A DNA stretch of 64,000 nucleotides from Symbiodinium natans (GCA_905221605.1 CAJNDS010002133.1:173365-237364); one strand, 5' to 3'. Positions 45,466 to 54,860 are shown, numbered from the stretch's first letter. Numbers and translations are program-made. The notes: generated by a model from the letters alone, not told the origin.

Positions 45466-45606
45466 GAAGTCAGAATAAGTAGCCTGAAAATGTCGGTTTT
45501 TGAAGGGCCACGGGTATGTTATGGACTGAATTCTGACCGAGGCGGCAAATCTCAGGCTAGCACGGCCTGTCCTCAAACTTTCTGGTCCAGTTTTGGGATA
45601 CGCTAA
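45466..45606 (+). CDS. candidate terminal exon after a TIR element
   Basis: Acceptor ATATGAAAG|GAA, 46 codons EVRISSLKMSVFEGPRVCYG ... QTFWSSFGIR and stop TAA. A minus-strand frame also exists. Product unknown. Confidence 0.4.
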   Translation, partial: EVRISSLKMSVFEGPRVCYGLNSDRGGKSQASTACPQTFWSSFGIR

Positions 45607-45642
45607 GGATTTCCTAAGCCCTAACTCTAGCGGCAAAGACAG

Positions 45643-45744
45643 GGCACTGCATCGAAATCTTCGGCAAGGCTGCGGAGGTTCTGGAGGAGGCCTCGGCCAA
45701 TGCGCTTTTGGGGCTTTCCTTCACAAAAAGGAACCAGGGGCGGT
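45643..45744 (+). CDS. candidate exon
   Basis: Acceptor AAAGACAG|GG, 33 codons HCIEIFGKAAEVLEEASANA, donor CGGT|GTAAGG. Strongly protein-like and probably helical. Partner exons not identified. Confidence 0.45.
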
Positions 45745-45972
45745 GTAAGGGAATGGGAGGGGGGGGTCCTAAATCCTAAACGTAAAGCCCTAAACACTTT
45801 TTTGGGAACCCAGGCTCAGACACCCCAAACCCGAAACCCTGAGGGCTCATTCGGGCTGGGCTTATACAGACCTTTCACCCCCCCCTCCCCTACGCCCTGA
45901 TGCTTCTCATTTTCGGCGAACTTTGGAGGTTTCCCACAGCGACCACCAATTCTCATGCAGGCATGCAGTGCT

Positions 45973-46170
45973 TCAAGCTTCAAGGTTGTCTTCAGTAGGG
46001 TTTAAAAGTTTAGGTTCGTAGGGTTGAGGGTTTAGGTTCAGTTCAGAGTCGCGAAGAGTTCCCACGAGGATTTCGGGCCACGAGGCCTTGTCAGATAAAA
46101 ACAGATTCCCGATGCGATAGAGAAGACTTTGAGCCCTTTCATTTAAAAAAGAAGGGCCCCTCCGACCCAT
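45973..46170 (-). CDS. weak open frame
   Basis: Minus frame containing SLLYRIGNLFLSDKASWPEI. The plus strand has a competing frame over the same bases. Confidence 0.2.
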   Translation of the reverse strand: MGRRGPSFLNERAQSLLYRIGNLFLSDKASWPEILVGTLRDSELNLNPQPYEPKLLNPTEDNLEA

Positions 46171-46345
46171 TTAGCCCTGTCTGCGAACCTTTCACCCTAA
46201 AACTTCAAGCCGCAGCAAGCCCCAATAAAGCCCCAGCCCCAACCCTTCTTCCCCCTCCTATAACCCTTATTCCTAAACCCCAAAAATCTTCAGCTCTCGT
46301 AAGCCCTAAACCCTAAACCCTAAACCCCAAACCCCAAACTCTGAG

Positions 46346-46442
46346 CAGTCCGCCTGGGAGGTCATCCAACTCCGCATCGCGGACAAAGTAGACCGCCTCG
46401 ATGCCAGGAGAGGCCCCTGGGCCTTCTTTAAACACCCCGAGG
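46346..46442 (+). CDS. candidate exon between opposed telomeric arrays
   Basis: Right of (CCCTAAA)n, acceptor CTCTGAG. 32 codons QSAWEVIQLRIADKVDRLDA then RRGPWAFFKHPE, donor GAGG|GTTTAGGG. Among the most convincing array-flanked exons. A following 28-nt GTTTAGGG...ATACAG stretch could be a very short intron but is more likely the start of a longer one. Confidence 0.5.
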
Positions 46443-46705
46443 GTTTAGGGTTTAGGGTTTAGGGATACAGACACTCACGGACCGATGTGGGGGTACTTAC
46501 TCTACCACTCTACCCCTCCGAAACCAATCCTATGAAGACTATGGAAAGGGCCTGTGCCGAATGTAAAAACCCTGCAAAGGGCCCAATTTGGGGAACGTTG
46601 GCAAACATAAACCCTTTTTCCGGGAGACTTCGCCTGCTTCCCTAACCCCTAAACCCTGAACCCAAGTTTTTTTTGCAACTCTCATGCCCTAGGCTGAGCG
46701 CATAG

Positions 46706-46971
46706 ATCCGGGTTACCACACTGAAGCCGGACAAGGCGTTGAAGGAAGAGTTGGATTCAAACGACCGAAGTACCGGGACCGTAAGGGAGGGAGGTTCATG
46801 CCTCGGGGAAGCTTAGGGAGCCTTAGGGCGTGTTTGGGAGGCTTAGGTCCCCATTATGTGAGGTTTGGAGTTTTTTTGTAGGCTTGCCAAGAGTCTGGGC
46901 TGCTTCTTATTGCAAAACCCGCTTTTTCAATCCTTTTACCCCCAAAATCCCCAAACCCCCCAAACCCCTAA
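46706..46971 (+). CDS. candidate two-exon 3' end of a gene with a canonical intron
   Basis: Exon 46706-46780 (acceptor GCATAG, IRVTTLKPDKALKEELDSND, donor ACC|GTAAGG). Intron 46781-46881 ends TTTTTTTGTAG. Exon 46882-46971 (ACQESGLLLIAKPAFSILLP, stop TAA). Phase 0 at both borders. Good splice sites without telomeric arrays at the borders. Product unknown. Confidence 0.5.
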
Positions 46972-47049
46972 ACCCTAGCGGGGGCGCCCGTCAAGTCTTA
47001 AACATGATCCTCTGCAACCCAATAAGGGCAAACACGATATTTTCCCAGG

Positions 47050-47121
47050 GCCTACCTAGTAAACCCTATAAAGTTCAACCCTAAACCCTAAACCCTAAAC
47101 CCTAAACCCTAAACCCTAAAC
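47050..47121. repeat. (CCCTAAA)n array
   Basis: About 7 perfect units left of the 47133-47208 candidate exon. Confidence 0.9.
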
Positions 47122-47132
47122 CGCCTAGAGAC

Positions 47133-47208
47133 CCCAAGAAGCCCATGCTTGGTCCAAGTCTAGCGCAGCGCCGGCCGCGAGTCGCAGGATTGGCTGCAGC
47201 GACTCCAC
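47133..47208 (-). CDS. candidate exon
   Basis: Minus strand, acceptor AGAAAG, 25 codons VESLQPILRLAAGAALDLDQ then AWASW, donor TGGG|GTCTCT. Lies between a C-array (left) and G-strand repeats (47252 onward). A plus frame is also open. Confidence 0.45.
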
Positions 47209-47508
47209 CTTTCTCTACAGTACGAGAGGAGAGGGGGGGGGGGGGGAGAGGGTTTAGGGTTTTAGGGTTTTAGGGTTTCAGGGTTTCAGGGATCGGGTGG
47301 AAGGATGTAAGACTATGTAAAAAAGACCAAAGCCTCGAGAAGTTAACTTTGGAAGTGAACTGGTCTAGGGCTGGCGGTTAGGGTCTTCCTTCTCCACCTG
47401 CCCAGCTGAACTTGCGTTTGGGGTTTGGGTCTGGGAGTTTAGGGGTCTTTTGGGTCAAGCACAGAGGACGGGACCTTTAAGGGTAAACCTGTGAACTACG
47501 CATTCCAG

Positions 47509-47731
47509 ATCAAGGATGCGCTGCGAAGCACGTGCCAGCAGCAACGAACCGTGCCCTACACAGCCTAGCTATGAACGACCGCCACAAACCCTAAACCCTA
47601 AACTTTAAACCCTAAACCCTAAACCAAACACTCTTCACAACCAGAGGGGCTTGAAAAGCGTTGCCCAGCACCACGAGGACCTCGCCAGCAAAGGACAAGC
47701 CCAAGGCATGAAGTCAAGCGCAGCTCGCTGA
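47509..47731 (+). CDS. candidate two-exon 3' end of a gene
   Basis: Exon 47509-47550 (acceptor TTCCAG, IKDALRSTCQQQRT, donor ACC|GTGCCC), intron of 94 nt containing CCCTAAA repeats, exon 47645-47731 (acceptor AACCAG, RGLKSVAQHHEDLASKGQAQ then GMKSSAAR, stop TGA). Phase 0. Confidence 0.45.
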
Positions 47732-47804
47732 ATTATGGCCATCCTAAACCAAAACCCAAAACCCGAAATCCGAAACCCCAACATGATTTTCAGGGCCACT
47801 CTGA

Positions 47805-48220
47805 TTACAGTAGGTATCCCAAGTTGCCAAGCGGGCCCTATAGAAGTGTCCGTTTGAACCCTAAACCGTGCACCCTTAACTGCTTCATGACACCATCAGG
47901 CGATTGGATCCCCAGACCCTAAACCCTAAACCCTAGGCCCCCAAGATCCCCCAAGCCTTAAACTCCTAAAAGCCCTTTCTTGGAAGCCAGACTGAGGGCG
48001 TCGCCGCTAAACGCCCTAAACCCTAAACCCTAAACCCTAAACCCTAAACCCTAAACCCTAAACCCTAAACCCTAAACCCTAAACCCTAAACCCTAAACCC
48101 TAAACCCTAAACCCTAGCCCTAAACCCTAAACCCGAAACTCCGAAAAAGGCCGGCCTTCCGGCCCTCCAGAACTTGCGTCCAGAGCTCTTGGAGCTCAAA
48201 CTTCGACACCTTCGGGCGGT
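47805..48220 (-). CDS. candidate split gene, minus strand
   Basis: Exons 48140-48220 (acceptor CCCGCAG, RPKVSKFELQELWTQVLEGR, donor CGGA|GTTTCGGGTTT), 47964-48006 (GDALSLASKKGLLG), 47874-47918 (GLGIQSPDGVMKQLR, donor AGG|GTGCAC), 47805-47837 (acceptor CTATAG, GPLGNLGYLL, stop). The last three join in phase; the first link does not with these sites. The first intron contains the 48012-48134 telomeric array. Confidence 0.4.
48012..48134. repeat. (CCCTAAA)n array
   Basis: About 17 units, one of the longest C-strand arrays. A matching G-strand array of about 12 units lies at 48224-48310. Confidence 0.95.
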
Positions 48221-48311
48221 CTGCGGGTTTAGGGTTTAGGGTTTAGGGTTTAGGGTTTAGGGTTTAGGGTTTAGGGTTTAGGGTTTAGGGTTTAGGGTTT
48301 AGGGTTTAGGT

Positions 48312-48412
48312 GGGGATGTTCCCCCTTATACGAACAGCCCCTAATCGGAATTATAATAAGGGGGGTACTACAATCCCTATTGAGGACTGTTAGTAGAAGG
48401 GGGGAACATCCC
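48312..48412. mobile_element. family-II TIR element
   Basis: GGGGATGTTCCCCCTTATAC at the left and GAAGGGGGGAACATCCC at the right. Inner CGAACAG/CTGTTAG also pair. About 100 bp, and close to 31911-31996. Confidence 0.8.
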
Positions 48413-48599
48413 AAGGTTTACAGTTTAGGGTTTAGAGGTTCGGATAGCGTCTCGCAGAAGCAGCCTGGGGTTTAGGGAGCTTAGGGCTTACAGGGGTTTA
48501 GGTAGGTTGCCCCACCTGGGAATGAGAAGGGTGCGCAGCTCTCTGGTTTAATGGGTTTTTTCTAAGGGATTCGAATGCCAAAAAGTGGAATAAGGGTAC

Positions 48600-48658
48600 C
48601 TATATATGCATATGTATGTATATATATATATGTATATGTATATATACATATATGGGAG
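48600..48658. repeat. (AT)n-rich microsatellite
   Basis: Alternating TATATG/TATATA run. No gene. Confidence 0.85.
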
Positions 48659-48672
48659 TCCTAGAAGCAAAC

Positions 48673-49206
48673 ATGGAATTTGGGAGCGTGCTTGGGGTTA
48701 TAGAACGTCGTGTTCGGGGTTGTTCGCGTTCGGGGCTGGACGACACAGGTCAGACCTGGGGTTTGAAACCAGGCCTGACGTGCGGCCTCACGCGTGCATG
48801 GAGAGCCATCAGCTGCACCGTTCTGAAAACTCAAGCAAAACATAACAAACCCTAATACCGAAAGCCGAAAACATCTTGCCACCGTGACCCAGAAGGCTTT
48901 GAAGTGATTCACTTTCTGCCCTGACAGCTGCCACGCCCTTTCACCCCCTGTTGGGGGATGTAGATTCGCAACGAACTGCCATCCATGTTCATGAAGCCGT
49001 GGCCAGGGGATGAGGAAGCAAGGCCAGGTACCAGATTTCCCTCCACATTCCTCGGAAGAAGCACATGGGGACCCCGAATCCTTGCTTCCCTCCTGAAAAG
49101 AAGCACTGTTCCGGGCCTTCTTGGAGCTCCAAGCGTGCGAGTCGACGATCTGCCTGGTTTCCCACCGCCCGCAGAAGCTCGCCACATTATTTTATACAGC
49201 AAATAA
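48673..49206 (+). CDS. candidate two-exon gene
   Basis: Possible first exon from ATG 48673 (MEFGSVLGVIERRVRGCSRS...), with a donor at 48820 (ACC|GTTCTG) or earlier (ACAG|GTCAGA). Exon 48964-49206 (acceptor GGATGTAG, IRNELPSMFMKPWPGDEEAR ... EARHIILYSK, stop TAA) joins in phase with the 48820 donor. Long minus-strand frames (up to 174 codons) overlap; I prefer plus because of the start, splice and stop arrangement, but this is not certain. Confidence 0.35.
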
Positions 49207-49330
49207 CATGAGCGCCACAAGCTTGAATGTGACCTCTTTCTGTGTGTCACCAAACAGTAAGCCCCAAAGCCCCCAGCTGTAAACCCCAAGACCCTTAAGA
49301 TTCTACAGTTTTTAGGGTTCCTCTCTGCAG

Positions 49331-49441
49331 TGCTGGCGGCCGGTTGCAAAGCACGCCGCCTGGCGGAGTGAGCGCCACAAGCTCTGGAACCAGGGACTCG
49401 CGATCCTTCCTCGGGTCGGGAACCCTGCTTGCAACCCTTGA
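49331..49441 (+). CDS. candidate exon
   Basis: Acceptor CCTCTCTGCAG, CWRPVAKHAAWRSERHKLWN then QGLAILPR before GTCGGG, or on to a stop. The minus strand is also open (FPTRGRIASPWFQSLW). GAGCGCCACAAGCT here repeats a copy at 49209. Confidence 0.3.
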   Translation, partial: CWRPVAKHAAWRSERHKLWNQGLAILPRVGNPACNP

Positions 49442-50268
49442 CCCTGAACCCTAAACCCTGAACCCTAAACCCTAAAGCCTGAACCCTAAACCCTAAACCC
49501 TAAACCCCGAACCCTAAACCCTAAACCCTGAACCCTAAACCCTAAACCCTAAACCCTGAACCCTGAACCCTGAACCCTAAGCCTGCCTGCCTCCGTCCTT
49601 TCTGCTTCATGAGCAGCCCTCTGTCCCCTAAACCCGGAAACTCCTAAAGCACTGAAACCCCTAAACCCTGCAATCCTAGATCCTGAAATCCTCCACCCTA
49701 CTCACTAACCGATGTAGGGACTTTTGGGCTTTATGAGTTTGTATAGTTTGTTTTTGGGTTTAGGGTTTAGGGCTTAGGGTTTAGAGCTTAGGGTTTAGGG
49801 TTTAGGGTTTTTATGAGTTTGTATACTTCGTTTGTTTTTTCTTTTATTTAAGGGGGTTTAGGGAACTTGTGTGGTGGCTGAGCCTTTTGCATCCTCAGAG
49901 CCTGACAGGGCTTAGGGCTTAGGGTTCATTGGGCTTAGGTTTTGGGGGGGTCAACCCGAAACCACTATAAACCCTAAACCCTAAACCCCTCAACCCTAAA
50001 CCTTGAACCATGAACCCTTTTGCATCCAGGTCTGTGAGACTGCCGGGCACTGCGAAGTCATTTGACTGAAGTAGGTCCCTCAAGATTTTCATGCACCCTG
50101 AACCCTAAACCCCTATAAACCCTAAAATGACTTCGACGGAAGTAGGTCCCTCAAGATATTCATGAACCCTGAACCCTAAACCCCTACACCCGAACCCCCT
50201 AAACCCCAAACCCTAAACCCTGAACCCTAAACCCTAAACCCCAAACCCTAAACCCTAAACCCTAAACT
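49442..50268. repeat. CCCTAAA/CCCTGAA array and TTTAGGG repeats
   Basis: Mixed CCCTAAA and CCCTGAA units at 49437-49580, G-strand repeats at 49757-49810. A duplicated block TTTATGAGTTTGTATA (49732 and 49809) and another (GGTCCCTCAAGAT near 50070 and 50142). No supported gene. Confidence 0.6.
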
Positions 50269-50484
50269 TCAAGCAACCGCCCTTCCGACCAGCGAAGGGC
50301 ACCGCACTTTCGAAGCGAGCCTAGATGGTGGAAGATCCTTGAACCGGAAGGTTCCAGGGCACTCTAGGGTTTAGGGTTTAGGGTTTAGGAAAATTCTGGT
50401 AAAACCCAGACTCCGCAGCTTCGGCAGCAGGTCCGATTCTGACTCGGGAGGAAGCCAGGATTCCCAGTTGCGCGACAGGACGTC
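50269..50484 (-). CDS. candidate two-exon 3' end with a 42-nt telomeric intron
   Basis: Exon 50406-50484 (acceptor TTTTAAG, DVLSRNWESWLPPESESDLL then PKLRSL, donor CTGG|GTTTTACC). Intron 50364-50405 is 42 nt and ends in three CCCTAAA units then CCCTAG. Exon 50269-50363 (CPGTFRFKDLPPSRLASKVR then CPSLVGRAVA, stop TGA). Phase is consistent. This is the smallest and clearest example of an intron made largely of telomeric repeat. Confidence 0.5.
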
Positions 50485-50677
50485 CTTAAAACGTCGGCGC
50501 TTTGGCTTGAGGGTTAGTGTTGCACCCTCTTTTGTGTGTTCCTTTCGGCTCCCCGCCCCCCCCCCCCCCCCCCCCCCCCCCGCCCCCCTCCTGATTTTGG
50601 CAGTCCTTAAACGGTCTCGGGGTGTTGTTTTTTCTTCAACGGGACGTGAATCTAGAGGTGACAGCGAAGGTGGTCAC

Positions 50678-50724
50678 CCTTGGCAGACTGAATGGCGGAC
50701 GCCACCCTCAGAAGCCAAGCTTGA
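50678..50724 (-). CDS. candidate exon
   Basis: Acceptor ATTAAG|T, QAWLLRVASAIQSAK, donor AAGG|GTGACC. Lies upstream of 50484 on the minus strand; the link is unresolved. A long C-tract (about 50549-50582) lies between. Confidence 0.35.
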
Positions 50725-50986
50725 CTTAATTCAGTGGGGTTTGGGGTTTAGGGTTTAGGCAGCTAGACAAGGTCCAACATTGTGGTGCATCTTAGGGTAG
50801 TTGCATGGTGCTGCATCTTCTATTCTTAGGGCAGCTACATGGTCCCAGCATGGGGCCTGAAATGGGGAGCCCTTCTATACCCCTTATGCACCCTCTACAA
50901 CCCTAGGGCTCCTACTTCAGAACCCTTTGAACTTACGGTTAGAGGCAGACCTGGTCCTTACCTGCTGCGGTTGAAGCTTATAGGCT

Positions 50987-51104
50987 AGGTTGCCAAGTAA
51001 CCTAATTAGGATTAAAAAGGGTGTTTTTGCTTAAAGGGGTTTATAAGGGAACCTAAACCCCCCCAAAAAAAGGAATCAGGGCACTACTGGGCATCCTAGT
51101 AGGG
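50987..51104. mobile_element. family-I TIR element, unexpanded
   Basis: Left CTAGGTTGCCAAGTAACCTA, then AAAGGGGTTTATAAGGG, AACCTAAACCCC, and right GCACTACTGGGCATCCTAG. Best-preserved copy without telomeric expansion. Confidence 0.75.
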
Positions 51105-51111
51105 TACACAG

Positions 51112-51222
51112 GGATGAATGAGTGCAGGGAGAATTGCCTTTCGCCCTTGGGAAATGCAGAATCTTGGACTCTCGAGCTGAGGCGCATCCACAGCCAAGCA
51201 CGCGCTGCCTCGAGACAACAGG
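51112..51222. CDS. candidate exon next to the family-I element, strand undecided
   Basis: Plus: acceptor GTACACAG, MNECRENCLSPLGNAESWTL..., donor CAGG|GTTTAGGG (36 codons). Minus: SACLAVDAPQLESPRFCISQ..., donor CCCT|GTGTAC. Both are open over the full length. Confidence 0.35.
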
Positions 51223-51328
51223 GTTTAGGGTGTTCGGGTTGGGGGCTTAGGGTTTCCCAAAGTTTCTTGTTTAGGTTGCACTTCAAGCTTTACTTGCTAC
51301 CGCTCTACAGTCTCTACAATCCTGAGCC

Positions 51329-52049
51329 CTAAGCCCCCAACTCTGAAGCCCTAAACCCTAAGCCTTGAGCCCAAGCCCTAAACACCAAAAAATATGAAAC
51401 CCAAAACCATTTTTTCAGGCAGAGCCCCAACCTACTTGTTGTGGTAGGTTCTTGTTGCAAGAAAAGCCACATAGGAGTCATAGGTACGCTACAGAAGCGC
51501 AAAGAGCACACAGTGCCTGTTAGGACTTGACATGTGCTCACTTGGCTGGCTTGGCAAGGGATGACAAGAACAACCCTAAACCCTTTGAACCCCTGGGCTG
51601 AGGCCGGGACGCGCGTAACAACCCTAAACCCTAAACCCTAAACCCTATAAGCCCTAAGCCCTAAGCCCTAAACCTTAAGCCCCTTTTTGGCTTAAGCCCG
51701 ACCCTGAAACTTGAAACCCTAGCACCTTTTCCCTGTAAGATATGACCCCTGGCTCGTCTGTAACCCCATCTGCAACACCCATGGCTGTAAACTTATAAGA
51801 TGACCCTCTCAAGCGCAATGTTCACCCAACTCTGTGCGGGTGAGCTGCATGAAAACAGAAAAAACATGAAGAAGCTGCCGTGAAGCCATCCCGTTTAGGG
51901 CGGCTTAGGTTCTTATTTAGGACTCAGGTTTGCACAAAGTTGCAGGTCACTTCCATGGAATCCGAAACCCTAAGACCTAAACCCTAACGGTTTAGGGTTT
52001 AGGGTTTAGGATTAAGGGTTTAGGGTTTAGTCAAGGTGCTCTGTGCAAG
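51329..52049. other. mostly unassigned
   Basis: A minus-strand island at about 51425-51520 (LTGTVCSLRFCSVPMTPMWL) is a weak exon candidate. Short CCCTAAA runs near 51618 and TTTAGGG near 51990-52030. Otherwise nothing seen. Confidence 0.35.
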
Positions 52050-52734
52050 CACCTCGCGGAACGAGCCGCCGCCCCCTGGCTTGGCGCAGTTGGAGGGGGT
52101 TCAAGGGGCTATAAATAGGACAAGGTATGAAGGGTCCCTGTCGAGGGCCCATACAGACAGAAGCATGTTTAGGGGTCTGATTAGAGAACCTTGTGGGTCT
52201 GGGGCCGTTCGGGTTGCTTAAACGACTCGTTTGCTGCGTAGAAACCCTCTTAAGCACTTGGTCACTATTTAGGGCTCGTAGGGTTTAGGGCACACCATCG
52301 CCTGTTCTAGTAGCACTGGTTCGGAATTTGGCTACCCGGCCTTCGGAGCTTCCATGGAACTAGGTGAGACCTGCCCTGTACAAAACCTAAAGTGCGGCCG
52401 CTGGACTGCGAAGTGTTTGTGGCTTTGGGGGGTGGAAGTTCGGACTCTTTGAGACGACACTGACGCCCCCCCCCCCCCCGCCCTACTTGAACTCCAGCGT
52501 GGCCGGAGGAACCAGCAAGCCTAAGCCCTAAACTTAGGGTTTAGGGTTTAGGGTTTAGGGTTTAGGGTTTAGGGTTTAGGGTTCTACTACCAGTCCTTGA
52601 TAGGGACTATAGTATCCCCTATTAGAATCCCGATGAAGGTACTGTTAGTATAAGGGGTCGCAATTCCCAACCCCAAACGCCCAACGCAGCCTCATGTTGG
52701 ACCTGCTGTAGTTAGTGCGTCAACCCCGCCCTGA
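52050..52734 (+). CDS. candidate five-exon 3' part of a gene
   Basis: Exons in phase: 52050-52124 (TSRNEPPPPGLAQLEGVQGA, donor ACAAG|GTATGA), 52311-52363 (acceptor GTTCTAG, STGSEFGYPAFGASMEL, donor CTAG|GTGAGA), 52393-52431 (RPLDCEVFVALG), 52498-52538 (acceptor CTCCAG, WPEEPASLSPKLR, donor AGG|GTTTAGGG), 52690-52734 (acceptor AACGCAG, PHVGPAVVSASTPP, stop TGA). The second intron is only 29 nt, which is suspiciously short. The last intron carries (TTTAGGG)n and a diverged family-II element. Confidence 0.4.
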
Positions 52735-52796
52735 ACAGGGGAAGCTGATCTCGCCTCTCTTAAAACGGTCCAAGGGCTGTGTCCGACTTTTATTAG

Positions 52797-53320
52797 GGTG
52801 AGGTTTCATAAATTTGAACGGGGCAGCGAGGCCGCGCCGCGCGACATGTTCTTACGACACCCGGAAGACGATTCCTGTCATCTCTCGTGCAGAGAACTAA
52901 CCATCTCTACTCATGACAGCCCATGGCTTCGGAGATGCCTCGGCTCCATTGCAAGTCTGGGAGCCCGAGCCTGCCAAAGTCGGCAGAGTGACTGGATCAG
53001 GGTTTAGGCTTTAGGGTTTAGGGTTTAGGGCTTAGGGGAATTCAGGTTTTGGGGATTGATGGGTTTGGGGTTTCCGCAAATTAAGGCTTGGGCCTTGTGG
53101 GTTTTTTTGCTAGGCTTTAGGATTTAGGATATAGAAGTTTGCTGATGTTCAAAGAGGCTTCTGCGGTTTGCTGCCTTTAGTCTACGGTTCATGGGCTTAG
53201 GCCCAGAGAAAGCTCAGCGAGTTTTGTCTCGCCCCCCCCCCCCCCCCCGCCCCCCCGGTTTGCCCAAGCTGAGTTGGCCATGTCGCCGTGCAGGGCATAT
53301 ACCATCCTAAACCCTTTTGA
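52797..53320 (+). CDS. candidate three-exon gene segment
   Basis: Exon 52797-53001 (acceptor TTTATTAG, 68 codons VRFHKFERGSEAAPRDMFLR ... ARACQSRQSDWIR, donor AGG|GTTTAGG), exon 53155-53220 (acceptor TTCAAAG, RLLRFAAFSLRFMGLGPEKA, donor CGA|GTTTTG), and a short terminal exon 53294-53320 (GIYHPKPF, stop). Phase consistent. The second intron contains a C-tract. Product unknown. Confidence 0.45.
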
Positions 53321-53413
53321 GCAACGGACTTTGACCCTAAACCCTATTCCCGTTGCCATGTCCTCGCGGCTTACAACTGAAACCTAACGCCTCGCTATTT
53401 CAAGTTTGCAAAG

Positions 53414-53461
53414 ATTGACTCATTGAAGGATGTTATGTCCATGGGGGAGGGGGATTTGTAG
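53414..53461 (+). CDS. candidate short terminal exon
   Basis: Acceptor TTGCAAAG, IDSLKDVMSMGEGDL, stop TAG. May be an alternative ending of the preceding model. Confidence 0.25.
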   Translation: MDSLKDVMSMGEGDL

Positions 53462-53553
53462 GAGTAGGGGCCGCGCTATTCAGCTGACGGGAGAAATCGC
53501 ATCACTCTAAAACCCTAAACCTAAACCCTGAACCCTGTTCCGGCCTGATGAAG

Positions 53554-53642
53554 CTCGCGCCGGCAGTGAGAAACCGAAAAGTGTGCCTGCCGGGTCGAGG
53601 GCGCGCTACCTGACCTTGCTTAATGTCTTGGAGAACGAATAA
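53554..53642 (+). CDS. candidate terminal exon
   Basis: Acceptor GATGAAG|CT, RAGSEKPKSVPAGSRARYLT then LLNVLENE, stop TAA. Preceded by CCCTAAA-type repeats. Confidence 0.4.
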
Positions 53643-53673
53643 AAAAGACCAAGTTGGCGGCAGCCGAACATCT

Positions 53674-53748
53674 TGGTAGTAAACCGATCATAATGAGGGG
53701 TGCCCGTTCTGGGATACCTAGAGCCAAAAAAGGGCAAACGGGTTGCTA
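53674..53748. mobile_element. diverged family-I element
   Basis: TTGGTAGTAAACCGATC at the left, GGCAAACGGGTTGCTACTAGG at the right, with internal GGGGTGCCC and AAAAAAGGGC. About 75 bp. Confidence 0.45.
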
Positions 53749-53937
53749 CTAGGTTTGGGGCTTAGGGCTTAGGGCTTAGGGCTTCGGGTTTAGGGTTATA
53801 GGCCTCAGGTCCAGCACACGCCACCCGAGGGGCGGCAACCCACGCTCTCCTGGACGGCTTGGGAGCTTCCAGCCCTTGGAAAGGAGGGGGGGGAGAGGCC
53901 AGGGTTTAGGGTTTAGGGCTTAGGGTTTAGGGCTTTT

Positions 53938-54171
53938 TTGCCACCCGTCTGCGTAGTCACTCGCTACGGGGTCAGAGCGCAGGGATAAGTCGTTGAAACA
54001 AACATGGCCGGGTTGAAATCTGCAAGCGACCGGCTTCCCTTGTTTGCCAAGAACGAAGTCGAAACATGTCGAAACAACCCGCAGAAGCTCCAACCCGTCA
54101 TACAGTGAAGTGTTCAGGAAGTCTTCGCCCCTCCACCTGCCGCTCCCGCAGACACGACACTGACTTGACAT
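53938..54171 (-). CDS. candidate first exon or short gene
   Basis: From ATG 54171, 78 codons beginning MSSQCRVCGSGRWRGEDFLN, then DGLELLRVVSTCFDFVLGKQ and DLSLRSDPVASDYADGW. CxxC near the start. It ends in a TTTAGGG-containing stretch, where a donor is likely (about 53945). No family recognised. Confidence 0.45.
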
Positions 54172-54248
54172 CGCCCTAACTCCTGAACCCTAAAACCTTA
54201 AACCTAAACCCTGCCGCAGCGTTCCTGTAAAGACGGTTGAGCTTTCAG

Positions 54249-54618
54249 GCGTCAGCGTCTTTGATCCCTTCTGTTTTGGAAGCTAAGGCTTCTGCCCAAG
54301 GTTTTGGTGTCACGTATCGGCCACGCCGTTCCCCCAAGTGTTCGAGGGCAACAAGCACTAAAAGCGACGCTCATTCGCTCGCCTGCTTGTTCCCTGAGTC
54401 CTTCACTCTAAGACTCTAAGCGTTAAACCTCCAAATTGAAAACCCTGAAATCCACCCCAACACCTCAACAATTCGCTTGCATTTTTTCGGCTCAGATCGA
54501 TCGACGTTTAGACTCGGGGGCAGAAAGCTTTTCCCACAACCCGCTCCCGGTCTCTGAGATGGCACTGCCGGCAGTCGTCGTGGTGTGGCCTCAGTCCCAA
54601 AGCCGGAAGCGTGCTTAA
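54249..54618 (+). CDS. candidate two-exon 3' end
   Basis: Exon from 54249 (acceptor GAGCTTTCAG, ASASLIPSVLEAKASAQGFG, donor GGT|GTCACG at 54309, or open to a stop at 54419). Exon 54496-54618 (acceptor TTTCGGCTCAG, IDRRLDSGAESFSHNPLPVS then EMALPAVVVVWPQ, stop TAA). Phase 0 with the 54309 donor. Confidence 0.4.
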
Positions 54619-54663
54619 GGGGCTTCAGGGTAAGGACTTGGGATCAATCCCGGGGTCCTACTT

Positions 54664-54832
54664 TACTACTGTTTGCTTAAGAACCCCCAAAACATTAGAA
54701 CAAAATGCCCTCTATTGCCCTAGGCCTTGTAAGGAAAAACAACAAAAATGGTGTTGTTTGTTTGTTTTTATTTTATTTTTTTAGGGGGGGGGGGGGGGGG
54801 GGGCGTGGAGGGCTTCTTAAGCAAGCAGTAGC
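54664..54832. mobile_element. family-III TIR element with internal G-tract
   Basis: CTACTGTTTGCTTAAGAACC at the left and its complement TTCTTAAGCAAGCAGTAG at the right. Internal AT-rich part and G20-like tract (54786-54804). About 165 bp. Confidence 0.75.
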
Positions 54833-54860
54833 TTCATGTACCCCCCTCCCCTGCATCCAG

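Noticed and set aside
46443-46470. 28-nt intron GTTTAGGG...ATACAG
   Set aside because: Too short to be credible without RNA support; noted only as a possibility.
48661-49349. Two overlapping long minus frames (174 and 146 codons)
   Set aside because: They overlap each other in different frames; a plus-strand start, splice site and stop fit the same region. Not fully excluded.
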